A DNA stretch of 64,000 nucleotides from Solanum dulcamara (GCF_947179165.1 NC_077244.1:66758144-66822143), one strand, 5' to 3'. Counted from the first letter of the stretch, positions 21,148 to 33,620 are shown. The notes: a model not told the origin generated them from the sequence alone. Numbers and translations: made by a program.

Positions 21148-21870
21148 ATGACAAGTGATACTGCTACTACTTCTGCGACTGTTGCTGCAATAAGCCGCAC
21201 TTCTGTGCCACCGGCAGAAAAACCAGGAAAATTTTCTGGAGCCAACTTCAAAGGATGGCAGCAAAGGGTGTTCTTTTGGCTTACCACTCTTGGTATGCAG
21301 AAGTTCACTAACGAAGATCCTCCTGTGCCCGCTGCTGATATGCCAGCCAATGAAAAATTTATGATTACTGAGGCATGGACACAGGCAGATTTTCTATGCA
21401 AGGGCTACATCCTAAGTGCTTTGGATGATGATTTGTACAATGTCTATAGTGCTGTGAAAACTTCTAAAGAATTATGGGATGCACTTGAGAAGAAGTACAA
21501 GACTGAAGACGCATGCTTGAAAAAATTTGTGGTTGCTAAGTTCCTAGACTATAAAATGATAGATAGCAGAACTGTTGGAACCCATGTTCAAGAACTACAA
21601 CTTATTTTTCATGACCTTATTGCTGAAGGCATGGTAGTTAATGAAGCATTTCAAGTGGCTGCGATGATAGAAAAATTGCCTCATTCGTGGAGAGATTTCA
21701 AAAATTATCTAAAGCACAAGCGTAAGAAAATGAAGTTGGAAGATCTTGTGATTCGTCTCAAGATTGAGGAAGATAACAAAACAGCAGAAAAGAAGTTGCG
21801 TGGAAATTCAGCAATTATGGGAGCGAACATCGTTGAAGATGCTGCTCCAAAGAATAAGAAAAGGAAGTAA
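21148..21870 (+). CDS. Copia Gag
   Basis: An intact 240-residue Gag (UBN2 family) starting MTSDTATTS, with the GANFKGWQQRVFFWL and ELWDALEKKYK-type motifs of copia capsid proteins and a Lys-rich end. A TAA at 21868-21870 and a second stop at 21892-21894 in the same frame separate it from the zinc knuckle (CYNCGKVGHKAPDC, about 21922-21963), which a full-length Gag-Pol would include. It could still make a truncated capsid protein without the nucleocapsid knuckle. Confidence 0.85.
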   Translation: MTSDTATTSATVAAISRTSVPPAEKPGKFSGANFKGWQQRVFFWLTTLGMQKFTNEDPPVPAADMPANEKFMITEAWTQADFLCKGYILSALDDDLYNVYSAVKTSKELWDALEKKYKTEDACLKKFVVAKFLDYKMIDSRTVGTHVQELQLIFHDLIAEGMVVNEAFQVAAMIEKLPHSWRDFKNYLKHKRKKMKLEDLVIRLKIEEDNKTAEKKLRGNSAIMGANIVEDAAPKNKKRK

Positions 21871-21894
21871 CCTTTTGGAAAGAATAAGGAGTAG

Positions 21895-24800
21895 AACAAG
21901 AAAAAGTTCAAGGGCAATTGTTATAATTGTGGGAAAGTTGGACACAAAGCTCCAGATTGTCGTCTTCCGAAAAAGGACAAGAGAAAGGGACAAGCCAATA
22001 TGGTGGAAAATAAAGAAGATATTGATGATCTGTGTGCAATGCTATCAGAATGCAACCTAGTAGGTAATCCCAAAGAATGGTGGCTTGATTCGGGAGCTAC
22101 TTCGCATGTGTGTGCAGTCCGAGAAGCCTTCTCTACTTATTCCCCTGCAGCACCTGATGCGACGATCTATATGGGAAATTCTGCAACTGCAAAGATTGAA
22201 GGATATGGGAGAGTATTTCTGAAAATGACATCCGGCAAGGTGGTGACGCTGAACAAAGTGTATCATGTTCCAGAAATGCGAAAGAATTTGGTGTCTGCAG
22301 GCCTTCTTATCAAGAATGGATTCAAGTGTGTTCTAGTTTCAGACAAAGTAGTTGTCAGTAAGAATGAAATGTATCTAGGAAAAGGCTACCTCACTGAGGG
22401 TCTTTTCAAACTAAATGTAATGGTTGTTGATGATAATAAAGTTCAAGCTTCTTCTTACTTACTTGAGTCAAATAATTTATGGCATTCACGTTTAGGACAT
22501 GTCAATCATAAAACCTTGCGAAAACTGATTAATTTAAATATATTGCCTAACTTTGATTGCAATAAATCAAAATGTCAAGTATGTGTTGAATCTAAGTATG
22601 CTAAGCATTCTTATAAATCCATTGAACGGAATTCTAGTCCCTTAGAATTGATTCACACAGACATTTGTGATATGAAGTCTACACCAACTCGTGGTGGAAA
22701 GAAGTATTTTATAACTTTTATTGACGATTGCACTCGATATTGTTATGTATATTTGCTTAATAGTAAGGATGAAGCAATTGATGCATTTAAGCAATACAAG
22801 AACGAAGTAGAAAATCAATTGAATAAAAAGATAAAAATGATTAGAAGTGATAGGGTGGAGAATACGAATCTCCTTTTGAAAAGATATGTTTAGAATATGG
22901 AATTATTCATCAAACTACTGCCCCCTACACACCTCAATCAAATGGAGTTGCGGAAAGGAAAAACCGAACATTAAAAGAAATGATGAATGCTTTATTAATA
23001 AGTTCCGGTTTACCGCAGAACTTGTGGGGGGAAGCTATCCTTACAGCTAATCGAATACTCAACAGAGTACCCCACAGCAAAACACAAACTATTCCATATG
23101 AACTATGGAAAGGAAGAAAACCCAACTTGAAATACTTCAAAGTGTGTGGGTGTTTAGCAAAGGTCCAAGTTCCTTTGCCCAAAAGGGTAAAAATCGGACC
23201 AAAGACCGTGGATTGTGTTTTTATTGGCTATGCTACAAACAGCAAAGCTTGTCGATTTTTGGTTCACAAATCGGACAATCCTGAAATTAATGTTAATACG
23301 GTAATTGAATCAGATAATGCTGAATTTTTTGAAAATATTTATCCGTATAAAACTAAAAGTGAATCCTCAAGTGAAAGATCTAAACGACCAAGAGAAGTTC
23401 AAAAGAAAAGTAAACCATCCGAAGAGGATCCAAGGCGTAGCAAACGTCAAAAGATATCTACTTCCTTTGGACCAGATTTTGTGACATTCTTGCTTGAAAA
23501 TGAGCCTCAAACATTTAAAGCTGTAATGTCTTCTTCTGATTCAGCATTTTGGAAAGAGGCAATCAATAGTGAGATTCAATCAATTTTGAATAACCATACA
23601 TGGGAATTGGTTGATCTTCCTCCTGGAAATAAACCTTTAGGATCAAAATGGATATTTAAAAGGAAAATGAAAACTGATGGCACTATTGATAAATATAAGG
23701 CAAGACTTGTGGTCAAAGGTTATAGACAAAAAGAAGGTCTTGATTACTTTGACGCATACTCGCCGGTAACAAGAATAACATCTATTCGGGTGTTAGTGGC
23801 ACTTGCAGCTGTATATGGTCTTGAAATTCATCAAATGGATGTTAAGACGGCTTTCTTAAATGGAGAATTAGAGGAAGAAATTTACATGGAACAACCTGAG
23901 GGTTTCATAGTTCCAGGTAAAGAAAGGAAAGTGTAATAACTTGTTAAGTCACTTTATGGACTTAAACAAGCACCTAAACAATGGCATGCAAAATTTGACC
24001 AAACAATGTTGGCAAATGGATTTAAGATTAATGAGTGTGACAAATGTGTTTACATTAAAAATATTCCAAATCATGAAGTCATTGTTTGTTTATATGTTGA
24101 TGACATGTTGATAATGAGTAAAGACATTGCCAATATAAATGCTACGAAGCGTATGCTTGCTAGCAAATTTGACATGAAAGACTTAGGGGTTGCTGACTTA
24201 ATCTTAGGAATTAGGATCCATAAAACTCCACAAGGTCTAGCATTATCACAATCACATTATATTGAAAATATACTTGATAAGTTTAAATATTTAAATTTCA
24301 ATGTTGTAAAAACTCCAATTGATGTAAGTTTTGCACTTCAAAAGAATGAAGGTAAAAGTGACTCACAATTGGACTATGCACGAGTTTTGGGAAGTTTGAT
24401 GTATATTATGAATTGTACACGACCAGATATAGCATGTGCTATTAGCAAGTTGAGTCGATTCACGAATAATCCTAATCAAACTCATTGGATGGCAATGAAA
24501 CGAGTCTTGGGGTATTTGAAACACACCCAAAACTATGCTTTGCATTATAATAAATATCCCGCAGTAATTGAGGGATATAGTGATGCAAACTGGATCACCG
24601 GATCATCTGAAGTTAAATCCACAAGTGGATATGTTTTCACCGTTGGTGGAGGAGCAGTGTCTTGGAAATCATCAAAACAGACATGCATCGCCCGCTCTAC
24701 AATGGAGTCTGAATTTATAGCTTTAGACAAGGCTGGTGAAGAAGCTGAATGGCTTTGAATTTTTTTGGAAGATATTCCATTTTGGCCCAAACCTTTGGCA

Positions 24801-25067
24801 CCTATATGTATACATTGTGATAGCCAAGCGGCAATAGGGAGGGCAGGAAATGTTATGTATAATGGAAAATCGCGTCACATTCGACGGCGACACAATACTG
24901 TTAGACAACTACTCTCTAGTGGTGTTATCACTATTGACTACGTAAAGTCAAGAGATAATATATCGGATCCACTAACAAAAGGCTTATCTAGAGAGGCTGT
25001 TGAAAGATCATCGAGGGGAATGGGGTTAAGGCCTAGGACAAGTCAACATGGTGGTAACTCTACCTAG
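21895..25067 (+). pseudogene. Copia pol: knuckle, protease, integrase, RT, RNase H, broken
   Basis: In order: the CCHC knuckle; protease DSGATSH (about 22087); GAG-pre-integrase LWHSRLGH (about 22479); integrase core with HTDICD and FIDDCTRY; RT (from about 23540) with YVDD near 24094; RNase H with DANW (about 24584) and the HIRRRHNTVR tail. Lesions are a one-base loss in a G run near 22853 (frameshift after IRSDR), two adjacent stops at about 23935-23940 before [10 protein letters not shown], and a TGA near 24756 where WLR is expected. Not able to encode an active Pol. Confidence 0.9.
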
Positions 25068-25637
25068 TAGACTGGAGATCCCAAGAACTAGGTTCAAAGA
25101 GATCAAACAAAGTTATGATTGACGGTTCAACATTGTCAAATAACTCAACCCATTCTCGTGATGATGACAATGTTCAGAAACAAAGGATAAAACCTTAAGG
25201 CTTTTAATGAGTTAATAAAGCTTTAAAGGTTTTTTAATGATTATCTAAATCTAGATAGTGTGTCTATAGGACTACATGTTTAGAAATCACCTATGTGAAT
25301 GTGAAGTATAAGCCGCTTCAAGGGGAATGACAGTAAAGACCCATTCTCTATGCATTCACGAAACCAGGCGGTGTTCATGGCTGAAACGAACACAACCGTG
25401 AGAACCATAGATGGTTGATGATTGATTGTGTGACTTATGTTGTCTAGTTATACAACAAAGTTCGACGGTTCAAAGATATCGGATCTACCGATTGATCGAG
25501 TATATCCTATATAAGTTCACTATGGAAAGTTCAAAGGGAAACCTACTTATCCAGATGCAATTAATCTTCGCTTGTATATCACACACTTATCCGTGCATTC
25601 CTTTATCTTGTAGACATTCCCCATTCATGTGGGGGAT

Positions 25638-26604
25638 TGTTGGGTTTAATTGATAGGTTGAATGGGAAATTGAGGGGAAAAAAAGTGGAGAGGAAATGAT
25701 ATGTTCTCTCTTGCTTTATTAAATAAGCTTTGGTCTCACATAGGTGGTGGAAATGAAAAGTCTCCTACTTAAAAGTAGAAGCACTCCTTCATTTTGCTAA
25801 AGGGTCAAGAAGAGGGCCTCCCCTCGCGCCGTCGTCGTCGTCGCTCGCTCGGCTTCGGCTTCGGCTTCGGCTTCGGCTTCGGCTTCGGCTTCGGCTTCGG
25901 CTTCGGCTTCGGATTCGGATTCGGATTCGGATTCGGATTCGGATTCGGATTCGGATTCGGATTCGGATTTGGATTTGGATTTGGATTTGGTCAATTGATA
26001 TGATTGAATGATAATCTTTTTGGACCAAATTTTCTTTAAATTTTTTAATTAATTAATATTATTTATTTATTTAATTAATTAAGTGGAAAAAAAATCCTGA
26101 CCCGCGACCCGCGACCCGTTTCTTTCCCGGATTAATTTAAAATTTCCCTCCGTTTTTTCCAACGGATTTTTGAATGGTTGCAACCTTGTCCGAAAAGTTA
26201 CAAACCTTCTCAACAGGCAAACCTTTTCCCAACAGGTGCCTTTTATGAAAAGGTGTAAACAGTCTATATATATCTGTAAATCTTCAGAATGTTCCATACG
26301 AAATTCTGAACATACCATCTTCTTCTTCTTCTTTCTGCACTTCCTAAAATCGTGTGATATACATCCTTCAAGTGGTTCGCAGTCATCAAAGATTTGTAGT
26401 ACCTCTACTTTGGTGAGTAAATCGTTCTATCCTGGGAGAAAAAATTCCAAAACCTCGGGTACTTTGAGGGGAATAATTTCCTTAAGGACACACTGTGCAT
26501 TCAGTGGGCTCGATTCTGTTTCTGCATTAATTTTTCAGATTCTGTGTTTTATTACCTTTACTTGTTGTTACTGGTTTTAATATTTACAATACAGTTTACT
26601 AACA
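25638..26604 (+). repeat. 3' LTR of the copia element
   Basis: 967 bp, with one hexanucleotide array (about 25851-25988: GGCTTC, then GGATTC, then GGATTT). It keeps the segment 26037-26368 missing from the 5' LTR, including CTATATATATC near 26263-26273 as the probable TATA box and the leader CTTCTTCTTCTTTC. This LTR could still drive transcription into 26.6 kb and beyond. Confidence 0.9.
26263..26273 (+). promoter_or_regulatory. Probable TATA box of the 3' LTR
   Basis: CTATATATATC in a less AT-rich setting, about 340 bp before the LTR end. The corresponding DNA is deleted from the 5' LTR. Confidence 0.5.
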
Positions 26605-26609
26605 CTTGC

Positions 26610-28100
26610 AACCCAAATTAACAAACGACAACACAAAAACCAAACGTATTAACAATAAGTTCCAAACTTTAGAATAGTAAGCAATATTTATGAAGCTGTA
26701 GGTTTTTTCCCCTTCATCTTTAATAGATCACCAAAACAGGACTGTACAAATAACAAACAACATTACTGAAAAAAAAATTAAATCCTTGTGACAGTCTTTC
26801 AAGAATATTACTCAGGAAAATGCTAACCGGTGGCCACAAAAACAATAATTCTAAATAAGAAGAGAAAAGACAGTCACATGAGAAATTCGCGAAAAAATAG
26901 TTAAAATAGCTTTCTAAACAGTAAATATATAGCTACCCGAATCATCTTATGAAGGCAAGAATGTGTTATATCATCATACATTACAAACAAGTTTACACTA
27001 TTTTTGAGATTATCTTTCCATAGCCCTGTCTTCAGTTGAATAAGAATCCTTAAGAGGGAAAAAAACATGAAAAATTGAAAAATAAGTTGCATTATAATTA
27101 ATTGCTTACTATACTTGCATCAAGTCTTTTGGGAAATACTTTCTTGCGAAAAATGATAGCAAATATTCACATCTCTCAACATATAACCGATACTTAGTGT
27201 ACTTCCACATGTGGGGTATAAGGAGGGTAGGATGTACGCAAACTTTACCCCTTCCTTTATATAATTCTGCATATAGGTAGGCGTGATTGAAGTTAAGCTA
27301 ATTGTCAACCAGGAAAGTAACAACTTCATCTTGGTCCTATTAGGCTATACATAACTATTTGGACAAAGTAAATCCAAAAGTGGCCTTATTAAAATATTTG
27401 AAGTTTGAAGAGTACATTAACCCAACGTTACCTTTATTATATTCTAGAGTAAATTTTTTTGGAATATCTTATTTGATCATTTTCATTTAATCTGTACTCA
27501 ATTTTTATTTAGTTGACCTTTAAAAGGACAATAATTAAAAAGGAAAGGAAAATTTATGAAGATATTCCAAGTTTGTTGGATGGATTTGGTTATAAAATAA
27601 AGTAATGTCCTTGTTATTAAATATAATTTTTGGCATTGATCCTAAATTCATGCATGATTACATAACTTCAAGTAATAAGTAAACATATGAAAATCACATG
27701 ATGATCTAAAGATACAACATGATATATTCGTGAGTGTGAACGATTAAACACTACTTCGAAAGACATGTCGTTCAAGAAACGTAGGTGAAGACAACTTCTA
27801 CAACACTTGTATGTTGCAAACCACTTATCTACTCATATTGTCTAGTTGCTTTATTGAAAGAAAAGAATGAGAAGAACAACACATATTAATTACTCAAAAA
27901 TATGAATATCTAACTCAATATGTTATCCCTATGTTAGCAACATAACATCTGCACAAAAAACATAGAAAAATATTTTAAAAGAATCACCAGCTAAGAGACG
28001 CAAATAGCAGAGAAATAGATCCATCATCAGTTGTTGTTATACTACACAATCTAAATGAGTAGCAAACAACATATAGTTGTTCAATTTCAATTAATATCAA
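26610..28100. other. Intergenic, no gene recognised
   Basis: AT-rich sequence without convincing ORFs. A SINE-like fragment in minus orientation lies at about 27196-27252 (CCACATGTGGGGTATAAGG and GGGTAGGATGTACGC resemble the reverse of the GTT-tailed SINE 3' region). Confidence 0.4.
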
Positions 28101-28553
28101 ATACATAAACCAAAAAATTTAAAAGAACAATATTAGAGGAGGTAGAATTAGGTAGGAATTTGAGTCCCTTGGACTCACATCAATAACGGTGTGTAGTTGA
28201 GGTTGACATATGAACTTAACAAAATTAGAGACTGGGCGTTTTTTATTACGAAGGCGTTGAAGCAATGAAAGGACTTTGTTAAATCTTAATTCTCTGCTTT
28301 TTGCCTTAGGATTGTAGTGGTGAAATTTTATCTTGATGGATATGGATAACAATCAATGTAATCCTTAGCTGCTATGAAGATATCATCCAGGATTCATAAT
28401 TCACTTCCTGCACAACTAATGGCTAGGAAATAGTAGCTGAGGCCTAAATAGAGTCAAATACAGATACCAGACATGCCAATTTTTTTGAAATACAATGACA
28501 AAACAACATCCATCTGTGTATTTGACCATAAAAAAAAATACACACCAAAGTAC

Positions 28554-28628
28554 CTTTTCTAAGTCTTTGCGTGGAAGCAACAACTTGCCTTTGACTTTAT
28601 CAGGATCATTAGAAATTAGTAGCGGTGC
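28554..28628 (-). other. Exon-like minus-strand segment (PRKDLEK)
   Basis: 75 bp, open in one frame (25 residues: APLLISNDPDK...LLLPRKDLEK), between an AG acceptor (CCACAG) and a GTACTT donor on the minus strand. The composition is protein-like and not repeat-like. I do not recognise the family. Further protein-like text (LDDIFIAAKDYIDCYPYPS) lies on the same strand at about 28325-28385. It could be part of an unrecognised spliced gene, a decayed gene or chance. Confidence 0.3.
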
Positions 28629-28812
28629 CTGTGGATTTTAATTGTTTGACTCTTCTATAGCTGATATGAAGTGCTCTGCTATTTATGACACAAATGTAAA
28701 TATTAACTCATCTTAATAATACATTTATATAGATAGCATGAAAATAGGGAAAACAATGATTTTCTCGAAATGGAGCTATACCCTTAGTCTGCAAGCATAT
28801 GCCTAATCACGA

Positions 28813-29045
28813 GTCCGCTGCAATAACCAAAAAAGTTATCGAATAGAAACAGCACATTGGTCTCTCTCACTACACCAGTTCCATCATTTTGCAAAAGACT
28901 AATGTAATTATCAACAATAAGAGACAGGAAAGACTAAATTGATGTATCCGCTGCAATAATCAAAATATATAATTATTGAAAGAAATACCGCATCATCTCT
29001 CTCACTCCACCAGTACCAACACTTTGCAGTTGACTAAAATCTACA
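28813..29045. repeat. Two diverged tandem copies, ~125-bp period
   Basis: CCGCTGCAATAA(C/T)CAAAA... TCTCTCTCAC(T)(A/C)CACCAGT(T/A)CCA...ACTTTGCA occurs twice in succession. On the minus strand each copy carries TTATTGCAG, an acceptor-like sequence. No function assigned. Confidence 0.5.
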
Positions 29046-29405
29046 TCTCGATGAAAACAATGCCCTCAATCAAGATCCGAAGCAAAAATCAAAATGAATT
29101 ATCTACAGCAAGAGACGTGAAAACTCTCTCATAAACTTATTTCGAGTTCAAGATTCAATTAAAATGTGTATATAATTATATATAACTACGTAAACTCAAT
29201 ATATGGATAGAATAAGTGAGAAAAATTAACCCCAACGATTTACAGTTATCAATTAAGGAAAAAGTTTATATCAATCCATTAATAAAGGATGTCATATAGT
29301 CAAGAAACTTACTGTTAGAATTGCACATGGCCATCGAAATAGTTGTTTTCCAAATAATGAAAAATAATTGATTCATATTTTGTACTTCCAGTAGAGCCAA
29401 ACTAA

Positions 29406-29723
29406 GAGCCCGTTAGGATGGGCTTTAAGTTGGTCAAAATCAATTTAAAGCCCCTTTTTAGTTTTTGAATTTTTTTTTTCTAAGTGGTTAAAGTGATTTT
29501 CTTTGAACATAAAAATTACTTTTATATCCCTTATATTTTAACTAAATTTCCAAACTACCCTTTTTATTCTTTTAACCCTAAAATTCAAACACTTATTTTC
29601 AACATAAGCACTTTTATCCAAACATTCAACTGCTTATTTATAAAAATAACTTTCATCACTTCAAAGTTCTAAAAGCATTTCATACATAAAAGTTATTTTT
29701 TTTAAGTCCATCCAAACGGGCTC
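29406..29723. mobile_element. Tourist-like MITE, 318 bp
   Basis: Terminal inverted repeats GAGCCCGTTAGGATGGGCTT / AAGTCCATCCAAACGGGCTC. A 3-bp TAA duplication at both sides (29403-29405, 29724-29726) is the PIF/Harbinger signature. Related to 32405-32703. Confidence 0.8.
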
Positions 29724-29729
29724 TAAATC

Positions 29730-31545
29730 ATTTGATAGTCTATGAAGATATCTTCAGGTGAGGAATATTGGAAGTAAGGATAGATACATCAAGGGCTCCT
29801 AAACTTGTCAATTTCTAATGGCGCACATGACGTTGAGAATCCGGAGGCTGCCGGTGGTATGCTGGTAGGGGCAATAGATAGAACACCAAGGTCGTGGGCA
29901 GTGGTGCTTTCGCTGTGGAAGAAGTGCACCGGCATGGAGTTGTGATTACTGCGAGAGAGGGAAATGACAGAGGAGGTAACTCGAAACGATGCGGGGAGAG
30001 AAAGGCAGAGAATAAAAGTTCTCTAAAATTACTGATTGCCGAAGCGATGCTTTTTTTCCATTTGAGTTTGGAGTGCCGTATGCCATGGGTAGGATAAAGG
30101 GTAGAAACAGAAAATTTAAATTAAAAGAGAATTCTTGGCTTCTTGTGACGCCATGTAGGCGGGCTTAATCACAATAATTCATGTAAATTTGATGTTTTAT
30201 CGTGAACGTAAAAAAAAGAGATGAATTTACTATTTCATTCTCTTCACTGAACATTTTTTTTTCAAGAAGAGGACAAATGCCCATGTACTTAAACAAAAGG
30301 GACATCTATGTGTTCATATTCACTTCAAATACTCGTTAAAAAGTGAAATGGCTCGCTAAACTTCTAGCTTGAACCCTTCCTTTGAACCTTGCGTTCCAAC
30401 AACTCTATGCAAGTAATAGTCGCTATTTGCCAAGTACTTCGATCTCTAGTTAGGACTTCTAAGCTATAGCCTGATTTTCTAGTCTCAATGGCTAATTCGA
30501 TCGCAACATCTTCGTACAAAAATAACATAAAAGTTGGAACTATATCTGGATCATCTCATATTAGATTCTAAAAGCTAGAAGATTTTCGATTTTGAAGAAG
30601 ATCATCTTCAAATTTTCATCTTAAAGACAAACATATGAGGGGAAATGCATATGGAAAAAAGTAATGCAAGTGGAATCATCTTAATTTTAAAAACTGTTTT
30701 TGTTTAAAAAAAATTACAAACTTGTACTAAGTAAATATCTGAATGAGCAGTTCTTAGAAGGCCACTAACCCAACAATCACTAATAATATAAATACAACAT
30801 TAAAATAAACATACCACTTATTTTAGAAATGACAAAATATGTAGTACATTTATCTTATTTTTGCTCCTGTTGTAAACATAGTTGCTGGAAAAAATGTGAT
30901 CAACTCCTCCATGACCCTACATAAATGAGATTCCTGTTGCAATGCACATGATAGTATTGGAATTTTACCATATCTAGCGATAAAAGTAAGAAATTTAAAG
31001 TTCTTTAATTGTGTCAAGGAGAAACATAGAAATGTTCTCATTTTTAGGACTTAAAATTCTTTTAACTCAACATATATATTATTTCATCACAACAGTGAAT
31101 TTGGAAGAAAAAAATAATTACTTGAGTAAAGAACAATTGATTATATGCTTGGGAATGATTATAATTAATAATAATAATAGAACACTACACCATAGTTGTT
31201 AAATCATTACTTGATGACTTGGGAAAAAAATACAAGACCTGTAAGTCTGTAACATGTAGCTGTTCATTTCAAAGCTTGTAAACAATAATGAATCAAAATA
31301 TATTAGAGAAGACTAATTGCTAATTTTTCGTTAAACATAGATTTGACTTTGTCGAAAGAAAGACAATTTTGGAAGAATCATTAGGATATGACTTTTATGT
31401 AGATGATCCAGAAGAATCAATTGTTCTTTTATAGAGTATAACCTTAGCAAAATATATAGGTAAGGTTATTGTTGAGAATCACATTATCGAGGTTTATTGA
31501 AACTAAACAAAAACAATATAATTAGTCTATTTTATTTCAACTTAA
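29730..31545. other. Intergenic, no gene recognised
   Basis: A GC-richer patch at 29820-30110 carries a 67-codon plus ORF and overlapping minus frames without known motifs; it could be the 5' end of an unrecognised minus-strand gene. The rest is AT-rich with no repeats or domains that I can name. Confidence 0.35.
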
Positions 31546-31551
31546 TTGCAC

Positions 31552-31658
31552 CTCCAAAAGCATGTAATTTGCCCTGTTCCCTCTCTTTGAATTCAACGTC
31601 CCTATCATGTCCTTCCCGGTATACTATTACTGACACTTTCAATTTAGTTATATCTTGG
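31552..31658 (-). other. Exon-like minus-strand segment (VIVYREGHD)
   Basis: 107 bp, open in one frame (DITKLKVSVIVYREGHDRD... then GKLHAFG), preceded by a strong acceptor (GGTTTTTTTTAG) and followed by GGAG|GTGC. The charged protein-like text is unlike the AT-rich surroundings. Its splice phases do not fit directly with the other two exon-like segments, so if it is real, exons are missing or undetected. Family unknown to me. Confidence 0.35.
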
Positions 31659-31950
31659 CTAAAAAAAACCTCCAAGTAATGCTTGGAAACAAAAAAAATT
31701 CATACAAAATTAAACGTTCCATTTACTTAGCTTGAAATACAAAAAGGTTGCCAGAATCTAAAACATACGACATTCCGTTGGACTTTAATGTAAATGTAAA
31801 AGAGAAGATGAGAGAACTCCAAAAAAAAATGTGAAAAAAAGATTAAAAAGAAAAGCAACATGATAAAGAGAGTTAAAGAAATATCCTTTTAGTTTATGTA
31901 ACATATAGAACATTTAATATATTTAAGAAAGTTAAAGAGTGATCTTTGAG

Positions 31951-32029
31951 TTAGCCATTAGCCATAACACCATTCGAAGTTGCATCCCCATAGATAGTCT
32001 TCCCTATTGTGTTCCAAACCTCTTCCTTT
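31951..32029 (-). other. Exon-like minus-strand segment ending in a stop (EEVWNTIGKT)
   Basis: After a T-rich tract and CAG acceptor on the minus strand, a frame reads KEEVWNTIGKTIYGDATSN and stops at 31951-31953, resembling a terminal exon. Not assigned to a family. Confidence 0.3.
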
Positions 32030-32404
32030 CTGCAAAAAAAAAACTAAACACTTAATGTAAGCCACAAAATTCCAGCTCGAAACAAATGAAAGGGATCAAG
32101 GTATCTTTCAGATTTTATCTCAACGATTTCTCATCATTTTTCAAACTGAAAAAGCAAATATTGAAACAAAGGAATATTTTCAGATGTAGAAAGTCTACCA
32201 AAAATTAAACAGTAGTCAAAAAGTTTTGACAAACAAATACAACAAAAGAACAAACGGCTTATCTCATTACCATTATCTACGTAGAAAAGGGTAAATGAAC
32301 ATTCAGCATCTAGATATATTTGAGAGTAATTAAATGTCACAAAGTAGACTATAGCATAACAAAAGTATGTAAACTTACAAAAAGAAAATCTATTTGAAGA
32401 ATAA

Positions 32405-32703
32405 GAGCTCGTTTGGATTGGCTTAGTTGGTCAAAATCAACTTTAAGCTATAAAGTTCTTAAATCAGTCAAAAATGAAAAGTTAGCATTCCTAACTTTTT
32501 TTTTCAAGGTGCTTAAACTCATTTTCTTTGATCATGAAAATTACTTTTATATCCCTTATATTTTAACTAAATTCAATTCACATCATAAGCACTTTTATCC
32601 AAACACTCAACTGCTTATTTATAAAAATAACTTTCAGCACTTTAAAGTTCTAAAAGCACTTTATACATAAAAGTTATTTTTTTAAGCCAATCCAAACGGT
32701 CTC
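32405..32703. mobile_element. Tourist-like MITE, 299 bp
   Basis: GAGCTCGTTTGGATTGGCTTA / AAGCCAATCCAAACGGTCTC ends with TAA target duplications (32402-32404, 32704-32706). Same family as 29406-29723, including AACTGCTTATTTATAAAAAT in the interior. Confidence 0.8.
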
Positions 32704-32709
32704 TAAGTA

Positions 32710-33620
32710 TGTCGGTATAATTTCGATTTGGTCGTTGCATTTAAGTTGGACACTCTGTTTCTGCCAAGATGATGTTGTAACCTTTCCAATAATCGTTGAT
32801 GTATCTGTGACTGATGGTTTCTGCAAAAGTAAGAATATGTGCCCAAGTAAAACTTGTTTGATTCATAATGAAATTCGAAACGTGAATGGGCAAAAATAGG
32901 ATTTTCTTCGAAACAGTGCAAAAGTATTTTACCCTTGACAGTGGGAGGAAGACGTGTGGGTATGGGGAAGGGGGAGAGGAGTTTCACTGGAAGAAGGAAA
33001 AGAGGAAGAGAGACAATTGAATAGGAAAGGTTAAAAACTGTCATTTTAAGAGACACGACCTTTGAATTTTCTTAAGCAAATAAAATGGTAAAAAGAGAGT
33101 AGAAAAACATGAAAATAGGTAAAAAGCGATAAAGAGGCCCTGTTATTTAAGGACGCCAAGTAGACAGGCTGAAAATTCTCTCTTATATGTATATATCAGA
33201 TAACATATATAAAAAGATTATAAGTAAGGAATGACTGAATTAAAAATTATAGAATTTGAAAAACCAAGTTAACAAACAGAAAGATAAATTATAGGAATAG
33301 TAAAAATTTATATAGTGATACATGATGTACTAATTTAAGGGTAAATTTCATAAATATATTATAAAATAATTTTGTTTGCACTAAATATTATCAAGTTTTC
33401 ATTTACATGAAAAATAGCACAAAATGAGCGATATATGTATAAGTAACAAAATTGTTTTTAACAAAATGGTTATATCTATATGTAATATATCGATATGTAT
33501 ATGAAGTGTATTGATATTGTACTAATATTATATACTTGCGTATAGATGATGTATAACTATATATCAGAGATATATACAATATTGATACAACAAAGTATAC
33601 ATTGAGTATACATAGTGTGT
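32710..33620. other. Intergenic, one unassigned minus ORF
   Basis: A 117-codon minus frame at 32703-33056 (hydrophobic start, then basic) begins in a GC-richer patch and runs into the MITE. It might be a first exon on the minus strand, but no family is recognised. From 33200 to 33620 the sequence is AT-rich with ATAT/GTAT words only. Confidence 0.3.

Larger units (their letters stand above)
19975..26604 (+). mobile_element. Complete Ty1/copia retrotransposon, disabled
   Basis: The LTRs (19975-20894 and 25638-26604) begin TGTTGGGTTTAATTG and end TTTACTAACA. The target duplication CTTGC is perfect (19970-19974, 26605-26609). A polypurine tract GTGGGGGAT precedes the 3' LTR. The internal region has gag, a CCHC knuckle, protease, integrase, RT with YVDD, and RNase H in copia order. 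Several lesions break pol. No standard TGGTATCAGAG primer site follows the 5' LTR, so the priming tRNA is unclear. The LTRs differ in structure by a duplication and a deletion. Confidence 0.93.

Noticed and set aside
25789..26028. ORFs GFGFGF, SESESE and IRIRIR
   Set aside because: Same hexanucleotide array in the 3' LTR.
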